From Devosia sp. YR412 (GTDB lineage Bacteria; Pseudomonadota; Alphaproteobacteria; Rhizobiales; Devosiaceae): 64,000 nucleotides of DNA. The position numbers were made by a program, and so were the translations under genes. Shown here piece after piece: positions 51,283 through 59,375 of the stretch (position 1 is its first letter; each line of letters opens with the position of its first letter). Location of the stretch: positions 434,001 through 498,000 of the forward strand of contig NZ_FOFL01000001.1 of assembly GCF_900110945.1 (NCBI RefSeq), written 5' to 3'. Below the pieces are notes generated by a model. The model was given only the letters and a program-made list of their open reading frames with translations. It made no database searches and was not told the DNA's origin.

Positions 51283-52740
51283 TTAAAGCCAAGCATTCTC
51301 CACCATCGGCCAAATATCCCGTCTCGCCTTGCGATACTCCGTCTCCGCCGGCCTGTTCGGATAAGGTTTGCCCGCCGAGCAGTACACGATCTCCGACGCG
51401 ATCTTCGAAAAGCTGTCGTAGAAATGATTGGTCGACTTGATCAGCAAGATCTTCCGCGACGTCGGATCGATCCCCATCGTGGAAAACAGTGACGGATCAA
51501 AGCTCTGCGCCCGCGTCGAATTGAGGATCACATCCACCCCGTCAAAGCTGATCCACGCCGCATCGCCAAATGGCGCAAAGCTCTCGCCGAACTTCATCTC
51601 GGCATTGCGCACCAGCTTCCGCACCGTCACCCGCCGGTCGATCGGGTTCCCGGTATGCGGCGCCGATTTTGCCCCGAAGCGCAGCGGGATCACCGCGCCT
51701 TCACCCGCCGCCATGCAGATCTGCACCGCCATCGGATCCCAGATCGTCCCCACCGCGACATCGGTTATGCCGCGCGCCAGCAGCTCGGCCAGCACCACCG
51801 TCGCATCGCCAGCCGTGCCGCCACCCGGGTTGTCCCACACATCGGCAATCACCACCGGCCCGACCGGCGCGGCAATCGCTGCATCCACCGCCGCAACCTC
51901 GTCCACCTGCGCCACCATGAAGGTGCCACGCAGCGCATAAAGCTCGCGCCCCAGCCGCTCCGCCAGTGCCGCACCCAGCGCCGCATCGCCATCGGTCACA
52001 GCAAGCACCTTGGTGCCCATCTCCGGCACGTCGCCGGCCATGAAGCCATGCACCACCGACAGCGACAGCAGCCCGGGTTCGCTCTTTTCCAGCGCAAACA
52101 TCCTGTCGACGAAACCACGCATCGGCTGCCGGCTGGTCGGAAACACATCGATCATCCGGCAGTCGAACACCGACATCACCGGCCTGATCTCGCCCTTCAG
52201 CGTCCGCACCGCGATATCCCACAGGTCCCGCGCCCGATCGACGAAGTCGGTATGCGGAAATTCCTTGAAGTAGACAAAGAAGTCCGCCGCCGCCGCGCGC
52301 TTCGCCGTGAGATGGCTATGCGGATCGAGCTCAGCGCAGACCAGCACCTCCGGCCCGACGATCTCGCGCACCCGGGACAGAATATCCCCCTCGGCATCGT
52401 CATAGCCCTGCGCCACCATGGCGCCATGCAGCCCGAGCACCACGGCATTGACCGGCAGCGCCGCCCGCAACTGGTCCAAAATCTCGTCGCGCAACTCTTC
52501 ATAGGTCGCCCGCGCCACCAGCCCTGCCGGATCGGCCCAACTCGCGCTGCCCTCGATCAGCTCCCACCCCTCTCGCGCACAAACCTCGCGCCCGACGGTG
52601 ATCGGCGCCGTGCACAAAGTCGGCGTCACGGGGTGCTCGCCGGGCCGCGCATAAAGCGATGCCTCAAAGGCGCGCTTGTCGACCGCGATGGGCGAAAATG
52701 TATTGGTCTCGGTGGCGAGAGCTGCAGTGAAAATGCGCAC
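51283..52740 (-). CDS. M81 family protein (MlrC-like), second copy
   Basis: A 485-residue M81 protein paralogous to the one at 38457. Starts with GTG 52740, giving the conserved ATETNTFSP N terminus. Metal-site candidates are D and H in LDPHSH and H in FPHTDFVDRA, with VWDNPGGGTAGDAT later. In-frame sequence upstream (to 52809) is unlike the family, so the GTG is preferred. Divergent from a RidA-SDR-DSD1 operon across 212 bases with palindromes; probably co-regulated with it. True substrate unknown. Confidence 0.82.
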   Translation of the reverse strand: MRIFTAALATETNTFSPIAVDKRAFEASLYARPGEHPVTPTLCTAPITVGREVCAREGWELIEGSASWADPAGLVARATYEELRDEILDQLRAALPVNAVVLGLHGAMVAQGYDDAEGDILSRVREIVGPEVLVCAELDPHSHLTAKRAAAADFFVYFKEFPHTDFVDRARDLWDIAVRTLKGEIRPVMSVFDCRMIDVFPTSRQPMRGFVDRMFALEKSEPGLLSLSVVHGFMAGDVPEMGTKVLAVTDGDAALGAALAERLGRELYALRGTFMVAQVDEVAAVDAAIAAPVGPVVIADVWDNPGGGTAGDATVVLAELLARGITDVAVGTIWDPMAVQICMAAGEGAVIPLRFGAKSAPHTGNPIDRRVTVRKLVRNAEMKFGESFAPFGDAAWISFDGVDVILNSTRAQSFDPSLFSTMGIDPTSRKILLIKSTNHFYDSFSKIASEIVYCSAGKPYPNRPAETEYRKARRDIWPMVENAWL

Positions 52741-52855
52741 GAGAAACTCGCAAGAAAAAAACCGGCAATCTGGATGCAAGATGGCTGCAAACAGGACGAA
52801 AGCTTGCACGCTTGCTTGTTGAGGCTAGCATAGTGTGACTGTGCCGATCACGTAA

Positions 52856-52939
52856 GAAATTTACAGAATTTCCCGCAATTTCTTGCTGGTCGTCGCCGAA
52901 ACGCGCGCTAGAATGCCATGAAATGAAACTGAATTTCAG
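52856..52939. promoter_or_regulatory. Palindromes between the M81 and RidA genes
   Basis: A 17-bp palindrome GAAATT-tacag-AATTTC (52856-52872) and a second, ctgaa-t-ttcag (52929-52939), lie in the divergent promoter region, with further gaaat/atttc half-sites between. They look like operators of one regulator for both directions; RpiR- and GntR-type proteins bind such sites, but the regulator is not identified. Confidence 0.45.
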
Positions 52940-52952
52940 AAAGGCCACGAAA

Positions 52953-53339
52953 ATGCCGATCAAACGCTATGGTGCTGAAAAAGCCGGGGCCGGTGGCCAG
53001 AACCTCCCCTTCGCCCGCGCCGTCGAGGCCGGCGGCTTCCTGTTCGTCTCCGGCCAGGTGGCGATGAAAGATGGTGAAATTCAAGGGGTTGGCATTGTCG
53101 AGCAGACCCATTTGACCATCAAGAACCTTATCGCCATCCTCGAAGAAGCCGGCTACGGCCTCGAACACGTTGTCCGCTGCGGCGTCTGGCTCGACGACCC
53201 CCGCGACTTCTGGAGCTTCAACGCTGTTTATAAAAGCTATTTTGGCGAAAACCCGCCAGCCCGGGCTGCCGTCCAGAGCCACATGATGGTCGACTGCAAA
53301 GTCGAAATCGAATGCGTCGCCTACAAGGACCCTGCATGA
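52953..53339 (+). CDS. RidA-family protein
   Basis: A 128-residue RidA/YjgF/YER057c/UK114 protein that hydrolyses reactive enamine/imine intermediates, often after PLP enzymes. Motifs: FARAVEAGGFLFVSGQ, ILEEAGYGLEHVVRC and NPPARAAVQ, whose Arg is the expected ligand-binding residue, with VEIECVAY at the end. ATG 52953 (MPIKRYG) is favoured over the upstream ATG 52923. It overlaps the SDR gene by 4 bases. Confidence 0.9.
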   Translation: MPIKRYGAEKAGAGGQNLPFARAVEAGGFLFVSGQVAMKDGEIQGVGIVEQTHLTIKNLIAILEEAGYGLEHVVRCGVWLDDPRDFWSFNAVYKSYFGENPPARAAVQSHMMVDCKVEIECVAYKDPA

Positions 53340-54109
53340 CCTCCCCCTTCCGCCTCGATGGCAAGACCGTTCTCATAAGCGGCGCCGGCGGTGGCATTGG
53401 CCAGTCGCTGGTCAATGCTTTCCGCGAGGCGGGAGCATCGGTGATCGGCGCTGATCGTGAGGCCAAACTACTGGAGGGATTGGGTCTTTCCAGCACAGTG
53501 ATCTTCGATCAAGCCGATCCCAAGGCCGCTCGGGCCGCGATAGAAGCGTACCTCATCGACCATGGCACCCCCGACGCCGTCGTCTCCAACGCCGGCTTCA
53601 CCCGGGCCGAGCATTTCGGCCAGGTCGATGACGACGTCTGGGCCAGCGAACTCGCCATCAATCTCAACGGCGCCTATGCCATGACCGACCCGATCGTTGC
53701 CGCCATGGCCCAACGGGGCAGGGGGAGCCTGGTCTTCATCTCTTCCGTCAATGCCTTGGCACACTTCGGAAATCCTGCCTATTCCGCAGCCAAGGCGGGC
53801 CTGATCGCCTATGCCAAGGCTATCGCCGTCGAGCGCGGTGGCGAGGGCGTGCGCGCCAATGTCATTGCCCCAGGTTCGGTCCGCACCCCGGCCTGGGATC
53901 ATCGCCTCGCGGCCGACCCAACCCTGCTCGACAACGTTCTCCCGCATTACCCGCTCGGCCGCATGGTGCTGCCGGTTGAGGTCGCCAATGCGGCCGTGTT
54001 CTACTGCTCCGACGCCGCCTCGGGCATTACCGGCACCGTGCTGCCGGTCGATGCGGGCCTGACCGCTGGCAACCTGCGTTTCGTCGATGAAGTCCTGAGG
54101 GGCAAATGA
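53336..54109 (+). CDS. SDR-family dehydrogenase of the RidA operon
   Basis: A 257-residue classical SDR. SGAGGGIG (about 16-23), NAG, catalytic YSAAK with Ser in ISSVNAL, C-terminal VLPVDAG. It sits between RidA and the DSD1-type gene with 4-base overlaps at both ends, so all three are translated as one unit. Possible role: oxidation of a hydroxy compound whose product is cleaved or deaminated by the next enzyme. Confidence 0.88.
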   Translation: MTSPFRLDGKTVLISGAGGGIGQSLVNAFREAGASVIGADREAKLLEGLGLSSTVIFDQADPKAARAAIEAYLIDHGTPDAVVSNAGFTRAEHFGQVDDDVWASELAINLNGAYAMTDPIVAAMAQRGRGSLVFISSVNALAHFGNPAYSAAKAGLIAYAKAIAVERGGEGVRANVIAPGSVRTPAWDHRLAADPTLLDNVLPHYPLGRMVLPVEVANAAVFYCSDAASGITGTVLPVDAGLTAGNLRFVDEVLRGK

Positions 54110-55170
54110 CCGACATTTCCGAACTCGATACCCCCTGTGTTTTGGTCGATCTCGACCGCGTCGAAGCCAATCTCCAGCGCGCCCAGGCCTTTGCTGACGA
54201 GAGCGGGCTGAAACTCCGCCCCCATATCAAGACCCACAAGCTGCCACGCTTTGCCCAACGCGCCATCAACTTCGGCGCGGTCGGCATCACCGTGCAAAAG
54301 CTCGGCGAGGCCGAGGTCATGGCCGACGCTGGCATCACCGACATGCTGTTGACCTTCAACATCATCGGCGCCGCCAAGCTCAAGCGCCTGCGGGCGCTCA
54401 GCGACCGCGTCACCATTCGCGTCGTGGCCGACAGCGCGGAATGCGTCGCCGGCCTATCGGAAGCTTTTGCCGATAGCGCCAATCCGCTCGGCGTCCTGGT
54501 CGAATGCGACACCGGCATGGGCCGCTGCGGCGTACAATCGCCCGAAGCGGCGCTGGAACTGGCGAAAATCATCATCGCCGCGCCCGGCCTCGAATTCTTC
54601 GGCCTGATGACCTATCCCGCCGCCGGAAAATATCATGAAGCCGCCGCCTGGCTGGCGGCCGCCAAATCCCTGTTCGACGCCGAGGGCATTGCCGTGCCCA
54701 TCATCACCACCGGCGGCACGCCCGACATCTGGCATGCCGATGAAGCCGGCGTCGCTACGGAATATCGCCCCGGCACCTATATCTATATGGATCGCTCGCA
54801 GGTCGCCGCCGGTTCCGCCAGCTATGACGATTGCGCGCTCACCGTCCTCGCCACCGTCGTCAGCCACCCCACAACCGGCCGCGCCATCATAGACGCTGGC
54901 AGCAAGGCCTTGACCAGCGACCTGCTCGGCCTTGTCGGCCACGGCTACATCCCCGCCTATCCCGATGCCAAGGTCGTCGGCCTCAGTGAAGAGCATGGCA
55001 CGCTCGACGTCTCCGCCTGCGCCGAAGGCGGCCCGAAGATCGGCGAACAGATCGTCATCATCCCCAACCATTGCTGCCCGGTCACCAACCTGTTCGACCA
55101 CGTCCATCTGGTGCGCGACGGCCAATTGGTCGAGACCGTCGCCGTCGCCGCGCGGGGCAGGGTGGATTGA
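54106..55170 (+). CDS. DSD1/D-threonine aldolase-like PLP enzyme
   Basis: A 354-residue fold-type III PLP enzyme (alanine-racemase-like barrel plus C-terminal beta domain). The PLP lysine lies in RPHIKTHK (K42 best), TGMGRCGV and GGTPDIWH mark the barrel, and the metal-site HCCP is in PNHCCPVTNLFD. Members are D-threonine aldolase, D-serine dehydratase or 3-hydroxyaspartate aldolase; these cannot be told apart here. RidA would destroy the enamine released by a dehydratase, which slightly favours dehydratase activity. It ends 9 bases before the glycosylase gene. Confidence 0.85.
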   Translation: MTDISELDTPCVLVDLDRVEANLQRAQAFADESGLKLRPHIKTHKLPRFAQRAINFGAVGITVQKLGEAEVMADAGITDMLLTFNIIGAAKLKRLRALSDRVTIRVVADSAECVAGLSEAFADSANPLGVLVECDTGMGRCGVQSPEAALELAKIIIAAPGLEFFGLMTYPAAGKYHEAAAWLAAAKSLFDAEGIAVPIITTGGTPDIWHADEAGVATEYRPGTYIYMDRSQVAAGSASYDDCALTVLATVVSHPTTGRAIIDAGSKALTSDLLGLVGHGYIPAYPDAKVVGLSEEHGTLDVSACAEGGPKIGEQIVIIPNHCCPVTNLFDHVHLVRDGQLVETVAVAARGRVD

Positions 55171-55179
55171 CCGGCGCCA

Positions 55180-55734
55180 ATGACCGCCCTGCCGCCTGAC
55201 TTCTTCGCCCGCCCCGCCGCCGAGGTCGCTAGCGATCTTATCGGCGTGACGCTGCTCGTCGACGGCGTCGGCGGCCCGCTTGTGGAAGTCGAGGCCTATG
55301 ATCCCACCGACCCCGCCTCGCATAGTTTCAACGGCCAGACCCCGCGTAATGCCGCCATGTTCGGCCCGCCCGGCCACGCCTATGTCTATAAAATCTACGG
55401 CATCCACTGGTGCCTCAACTTCGTCTGCCAGCCCGGCAGCGCCGTACTGATCCGGGCACTTGAACCGCTCCATTGGCTGAGCCGCATGCAGGAGCGGCGC
55501 GGCACCATGCCCGAGCGCCAGCTCTGCTCCGGCCCCGGCAAGCTGTGCCAGGCGCTGGGCATCACCATCGCCCACAATGGCCTGCCGCTCGACGCGCAGC
55601 CGTTCGAACTGCTTCCGGCCAGTCAAAGCCACGAGGTCGCCACCGGCCCGCGCATCGGCATCACCAAGGGCATGGATACCCCCTGGCGCTTCGTCCGCCG
55701 CGGCTCGCCCTTCCTTAGCAAGCCGCTGCGCTGA
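55180..55734 (+). CDS. DNA-3-methyladenine glycosylase (MPG/AAG family)
   Basis: A 184-residue base-excision repair enzyme that removes alkylated and deaminated purines. Conserved [23 protein letters not shown] carries the catalytic Glu (EVEAY), and [18 protein letters not shown] and [13 protein letters not shown] complete the family pattern. A little shorter than most (about 190-200). It follows the DSD1 gene closely but is functionally unrelated, and could have its own promoter. Confidence 0.93.
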   Translation: MTALPPDFFARPAAEVASDLIGVTLLVDGVGGPLVEVEAYDPTDPASHSFNGQTPRNAAMFGPPGHAYVYKIYGIHWCLNFVCQPGSAVLIRALEPLHWLSRMQERRGTMPERQLCSGPGKLCQALGITIAHNGLPLDAQPFELLPASQSHEVATGPRIGITKGMDTPWRFVRRGSPFLSKPLR

Positions 55735-55770
55735 CGGAACCAACCGCCACCCGCAAGGATTGGTCAAACA

Positions 55771-55885
55771 GAGACCAATGCGCGTCGACCGGACGTGGCG
55801 GCACAGGGAACGGGTCGGTTTTTCCGGTCTCCCCTCCCGGCCAACGAAACGGCAGCCGAGCCCTTATCCCGCCCGCATTGGTCTC
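55771..55885. repeat. Perfect 12-bp inverted repeat spanning 115 bases
   Basis: gagaccaatgcg (55771-55782) is matched by cgcattggtctc (55874-55885). The enclosed region has smaller complementary stretches. Lies in a gap of 225 bases with no gene. It could be a structured RNA or a transposition scar; no clear transposon ends are visible. Confidence 0.55.
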
Positions 55886-55895
55886 GCCCAAACAA

Positions 55896-55938
55896 GCATT
55901 TCCAGGAAAAGTGGCCACCAGTTTCCGTCCGGAAATAC
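55896..55938. repeat. Rhizobiales-type short intergenic palindrome
   Basis: gcatttccaggaaaagtgg followed closely by gtttccgtccggaaatac, an imperfect palindrome. From memory this motif pattern (tttccaggaaaagtg...ttccgtccggaaat) recurs in intergenic DNA of many Hyphomicrobiales; a genome search would confirm. Confidence 0.5.
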
Positions 55939-55959
55939 ATTCCAAGTGAGGAGAGAACC

Positions 55960-56277
55960 ATGCCCCAGGGTGACAAATCCGCCTATACCGACAAGCAGAA
56001 GCGCAAGGCCTCGGCCATCGAGGAGAGCTACGAGGCCAAGGGCGTTTCCCATAAGGAAGCCGAAGCCCGCGCCTGGGCCACCGTCAACAAGGATGACGGC
56101 GGCGGCAAGAAATCCGGCTCCGGCCGTGGCGCCGACACCGGTCATCCTGCCGCCCACAAGGGTGGTGAAAAAGGTGGCAAGGCCTCGGCCAACCGCTCGG
56201 CGGCAGAGCGGTCCGCCTCGGCCAAGAAGGCGGCGGCCACGCGCAAGCGCAATGCCGAGCTGCATGCCCATCACTGA
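55960..56277 (+). CDS. Small conserved basic protein, plasmid-stabilisation-like
   Basis: A 105-residue soluble protein rich in Lys, Ala, Ser and Gly, with MPQGDKSAYTDKQKRKASAI and KEAEARAWATVNKDDGGG. This type is common in rhizobial chromosomes and often labelled a plasmid stabilisation protein, but its role is not proven. The C-terminal half is low-complexity (GKKSGSGRG, then Ala/Ser/Lys-rich). ATG 55960 has a strong ribosome site (gaggagaga); an open frame back to 55795 overlaps the repeats and is unsupported. Confidence 0.75.
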   Translation: MPQGDKSAYTDKQKRKASAIEESYEAKGVSHKEAEARAWATVNKDDGGGKKSGSGRGADTGHPAAHKGGEKGGKASANRSAAERSASAKKAAATRKRNAELHAHH

Positions 56278-56354
56278 CCGATCCACGGTGGATAGCGCGT
56301 TGCTGTGATCGCGCCATCCTTGCGGCTGACCCCGCCCTGTGATTCAACAGCGGC

Positions 56355-58229
56355 GTGAGCACGCTTGAATCGGCATGGGATCTTTTCACGAGCGGCGCGA
56401 TGGCCCCGCAGCGCGATGCGCTTGCGACGCCACGCGATCCGCACGCCGTGCTGCGCGATGTGTTCGGCCACAAGAGCTTCCGCGGCCAGCAGGCTGACGT
56501 CGTGGAGCATGTGGTCGGCGGCGGCGATGCTGTGGTGCTTTTCCCCACCGGCGCCGGCAAATCCATGTGCTTCCAGATCCCGGCCATCTGCCGCCCCGGT
56601 GTCGGCATTATCATCTCGCCGCTGATCGCCTTGATGCGCGACCAGGTCGAGGCGCTCAAACAGGCCGGCGTTGAAGCCGCCGCGCTCAATTCCTCGCTCT
56701 CCTCGGAAGAATCCGCCGAAGTCCGCCGCAAGCTGCGCAATGGCCAGCTCGACCTGCTCTATGTGGCGCCAGAACGCGTGGCGACGCCGGGCTTTGCCAA
56801 TATGCTGTCGGGCATCGATATCGCGCTGTTTGCCATCGACGAAGCCCATTGCGTGAGCCAGTGGGGCCATGACTTCCGCCCGGAATATCGCGAGCTGATC
56901 CATCTGGTCGAGCTCTTCCCCGGCGTGCCGCGCATCGCTTTGACCGCTACTGCCGATCCGACCACCCGCGAAGACATCATCGAACGGCTCGGCCTCGAAC
57001 AGGCGCGCGTCTTCACCACCAGTTTCGACCGCCCCAATATTTCCTATTCCATCGTCGAGCGCGACAAGGCCCGCGATCAGCTGCTGAACTTCCTCGCCGC
57101 CCACAAGGGCAGCTCGGGCATCGTCTATTGCCTCTCCCGCGCCAAGGTCGAGGACACGGCGGATTGGCTGTCCTCCAAAGGCATTCCGGCATTGCCCTAT
57201 CACGCCGGTCTCTCGCCGGAGCTGCGCAACCGCAACCAGGATGCTTTCCTCAAGGAAGAAAACATCTGCATGGTGGCGACGGTTGCCTTCGGCATGGGCA
57301 TCGACAAGCCCGACGTGCGTTATGTCGCGCATATGGACCTGCCGTCCTCCATCGAGGCCTATTACCAGGAAACCGGCCGCGCCGGTCGCGACGGCCAGCC
57401 CTCCGATGCCTGGATGAGCTATGGCATGGCCGATGTCGTGCAGCGCCGCCGCATGATCGACGAGGGCAATGCCCCCGACGAGATCAAGCGCGTCGAGCAC
57501 GGCAAGCTCAATGCCCTGCTCGGCGTCTGCGAAACCGCCGAATGCCGCCGCAAGGCCATCCTGCGTCACTTCGGCGAAGACCATCCCGGCAATTGCGGCA
57601 ATTGCGATACCTGTCGTTCGCCGGTCGAGAGTTGGGATGGCACCGAGGCCGCCATCAAGGCGCTCGCAGCCATCTATCGCACCGGCATGCGCTTCGGCGC
57701 CGCCCATGTCATCGACGTGCTGATGGGCAAGGAGACCGAAAAGGTCACCCGTTTCGGCCATCAGCACCAGAAGGTCTTCGGGCAGGGCAAAGATCTCGAT
57801 GCCAAGGCCTGGCAGTCGGTGATCCGCCAGCTGACCGCTTCCGGCCTGATCATCGTCGACCACGCCAATCATGGCGCGCTGACCCTCGCCGAAGGGGCTC
57901 ATGCCGTCTTCAAGGGCGAGCGCCAGGTCATCCTGCGCAAGGATCGCCCGCGCAAGTCGGTTGAAGTGCGCCGCTCCCTCGAACGCGCCGCCAATATCCC
58001 GCCCCATGCCCTGCCGCTGTTCGAAGCCCTGCGCGAAGAACGCACCCGCATCGCCAAGGCCCAGGGCGTACCGCCCTATGTCATCTTCCACGACGCAACC
58101 CTGCGCGCCATGGCCATGGCCGTGCCCAAACACCCGCATGACATGCTCAACCTCCCCGGCGTCGGCCAGGCAAAGCTCGACCGCTATGGCGACGATTTCC
58201 TCGCTGTGGTCCGGCGGGTGGCAGCTTGA
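56355..58229 (+). CDS. recQ: ATP-dependent DNA helicase RecQ
   Basis: A 624-residue superfamily 2 helicase for recombination repair and fork restart. Walker [19 protein letters not shown] box in [20 protein letters not shown], motif VI GRAGRDG, a zinc-binding site with four cysteines (CETAEC and CGNCDTC), a winged-helix RQC domain and a C-terminal HRDC domain (about 535-620). GTG 56355 is the first start of the frame; an in-frame ATG at 56400 is an alternative. Overlaps the next gene by 4 bases (TTGA). Confidence 0.95.
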   Translation: MSTLESAWDLFTSGAMAPQRDALATPRDPHAVLRDVFGHKSFRGQQADVVEHVVGGGDAVVLFPTGAGKSMCFQIPAICRPGVGIIISPLIALMRDQVEALKQAGVEAAALNSSLSSEESAEVRRKLRNGQLDLLYVAPERVATPGFANMLSGIDIALFAIDEAHCVSQWGHDFRPEYRELIHLVELFPGVPRIALTATADPTTREDIIERLGLEQARVFTTSFDRPNISYSIVERDKARDQLLNFLAAHKGSSGIVYCLSRAKVEDTADWLSSKGIPALPYHAGLSPELRNRNQDAFLKEENICMVATVAFGMGIDKPDVRYVAHMDLPSSIEAYYQETGRAGRDGQPSDAWMSYGMADVVQRRRMIDEGNAPDEIKRVEHGKLNALLGVCETAECRRKAILRHFGEDHPGNCGNCDTCRSPVESWDGTEAAIKALAAIYRTGMRFGAAHVIDVLMGKETEKVTRFGHQHQKVFGQGKDLDAKAWQSVIRQLTASGLIIVDHANHGALTLAEGAHAVFKGERQVILRKDRPRKSVEVRRSLERAANIPPHALPLFEALREERTRIAKAQGVPPYVIFHDATLRAMAMAVPKHPHDMLNLPGVGQAKLDRYGDDFLAVVRRVAA

Positions 58230-59203
58230 GCGACACCATCAAACGCCCTCGCTTTGCGGTTGTCGATATCGCGCGCGGCGTCGCCATCATCGCCATGGCG
58301 GCCTATCACCTCTGTTGGGACCTGAGCTATTTCCGCTTCATCGCTCCTGATGTCGGCTATGATGCCAATTGGGTGCTGATCGCCCGCTCGATCCTTGCCG
58401 TCTTCATGTTCCTGGTCGGCATCGGTCTGGTGCTCGGCCATGGCCAGGGCATTCGCTGGCGCGCCTTCTGGCGCCGCTGGATCTTCGTCGTGCTCGGCGC
58501 GTTGGCCATTACCGCCGCGACATATTTCGCCTTCCCCGACAGCTTCGTCTATTTCGGCGTGCTGCACGCCATCGCGCTGTTCAGCCTGCTCGGCCTCGCA
58601 TTCGTCCGCACCCCGCTCTGGCTGGCCATCGGCGTCGCCGTGATCGTCATCGCGTTGCCGTTGGTCTACTCCGATCCCTTCTTCGACCTCAAATGGACCT
58701 CCTGGCTCGGCTTCTGGCAGGAACCGCCGCCGACCAATGACCTGGTCCCGGTCTTCCCGTGGTTCGGCGCCGTCCTGCTCGGCATTATCGCCACGCGCCT
58801 GGTGCTCGCCTCGCCATTGGCGGCCCGCCTTGCGGCCATAGTCCCCACCGGCCGCCTGCCGCGCCTGCTGGCCTTCCTCGGTCGCTGGAGCCTGTTGATC
58901 TATCTGCTGCACCAGCCGTTGCTTCTGGCGCTGATCGCGCCCGCCGCTGCCGTGCTGCAGCCGCAGGTCGCCATGCGCGAGGTGGATTTCCTGCGCTCCT
59001 GCCAAAGCTCCTGCGAAGCTGGCGGCACGTCACCGGCCATGTGCGTGACCTATTGCCAGTGTGGCCTCGAAGGCGTCCAAAGCAATGACCTCTGGAATGC
59101 CATCAATTCCGGCATGGTGACCGCCGACGAGCAGGTCCTGCTCGATGCGCAGAACCGGCAATGCTCTGCCGTCATCTATCCCGAGCTCAACGTACCGCAG
59201 TAA
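58226..59203 (+). CDS. DUF1624 membrane acyltransferase-like protein with Cys-rich tail
   Basis: A 325-residue inner-membrane protein with about 7-8 helices (residues 10-240). The opening [24 protein letters not shown] matches the HGSNAT-like/DUF1624 family, whose His is thought to act in acyl transfer; [16 protein letters not shown] is conserved. The start is TTG 58226 overlapping the recQ stop. After the last helix is an unusual tail (about 252-325) with a cluster of six or more Cys ([20 protein letters not shown]), which is not part of the basic family and may be periplasmic and disulfide-linked. Confidence 0.75.
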   Translation: MSDTIKRPRFAVVDIARGVAIIAMAAYHLCWDLSYFRFIAPDVGYDANWVLIARSILAVFMFLVGIGLVLGHGQGIRWRAFWRRWIFVVLGALAITAATYFAFPDSFVYFGVLHAIALFSLLGLAFVRTPLWLAIGVAVIVIALPLVYSDPFFDLKWTSWLGFWQEPPPTNDLVPVFPWFGAVLLGIIATRLVLASPLAARLAAIVPTGRLPRLLAFLGRWSLLIYLLHQPLLLALIAPAAAVLQPQVAMREVDFLRSCQSSCEAGGTSPAMCVTYCQCGLEGVQSNDLWNAINSGMVTADEQVLLDAQNRQCSAVIYPELNVPQ

Positions 59204-59260
59204 GACCAAAGCAGGGTGCTTACGGGACATTCTTTGCGAATTTTGCGTAGATTTGGTCTT
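59202..59260 (+). terminator. Stem-loop after the DUF1624 gene
   Basis: A perfect 9-bp pair aagaccaaa (59202-59210) and tttggtctt (59252-59260) with an inner tacg/cgta match. It begins in the stop codon region. No T tract, so termination is only possible. Confidence 0.35.
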
Positions 59261-59375
59261 GAATGGCAGGTCGAACGGGCGTTGATTAATCGCGCGAGTT
59301 GATTTTCCGAGTCACGGCAACCTTCTCTTCCTCGCCGGCCCGGGCCCACACATATTTCGAAGTCTGGATACTTCC

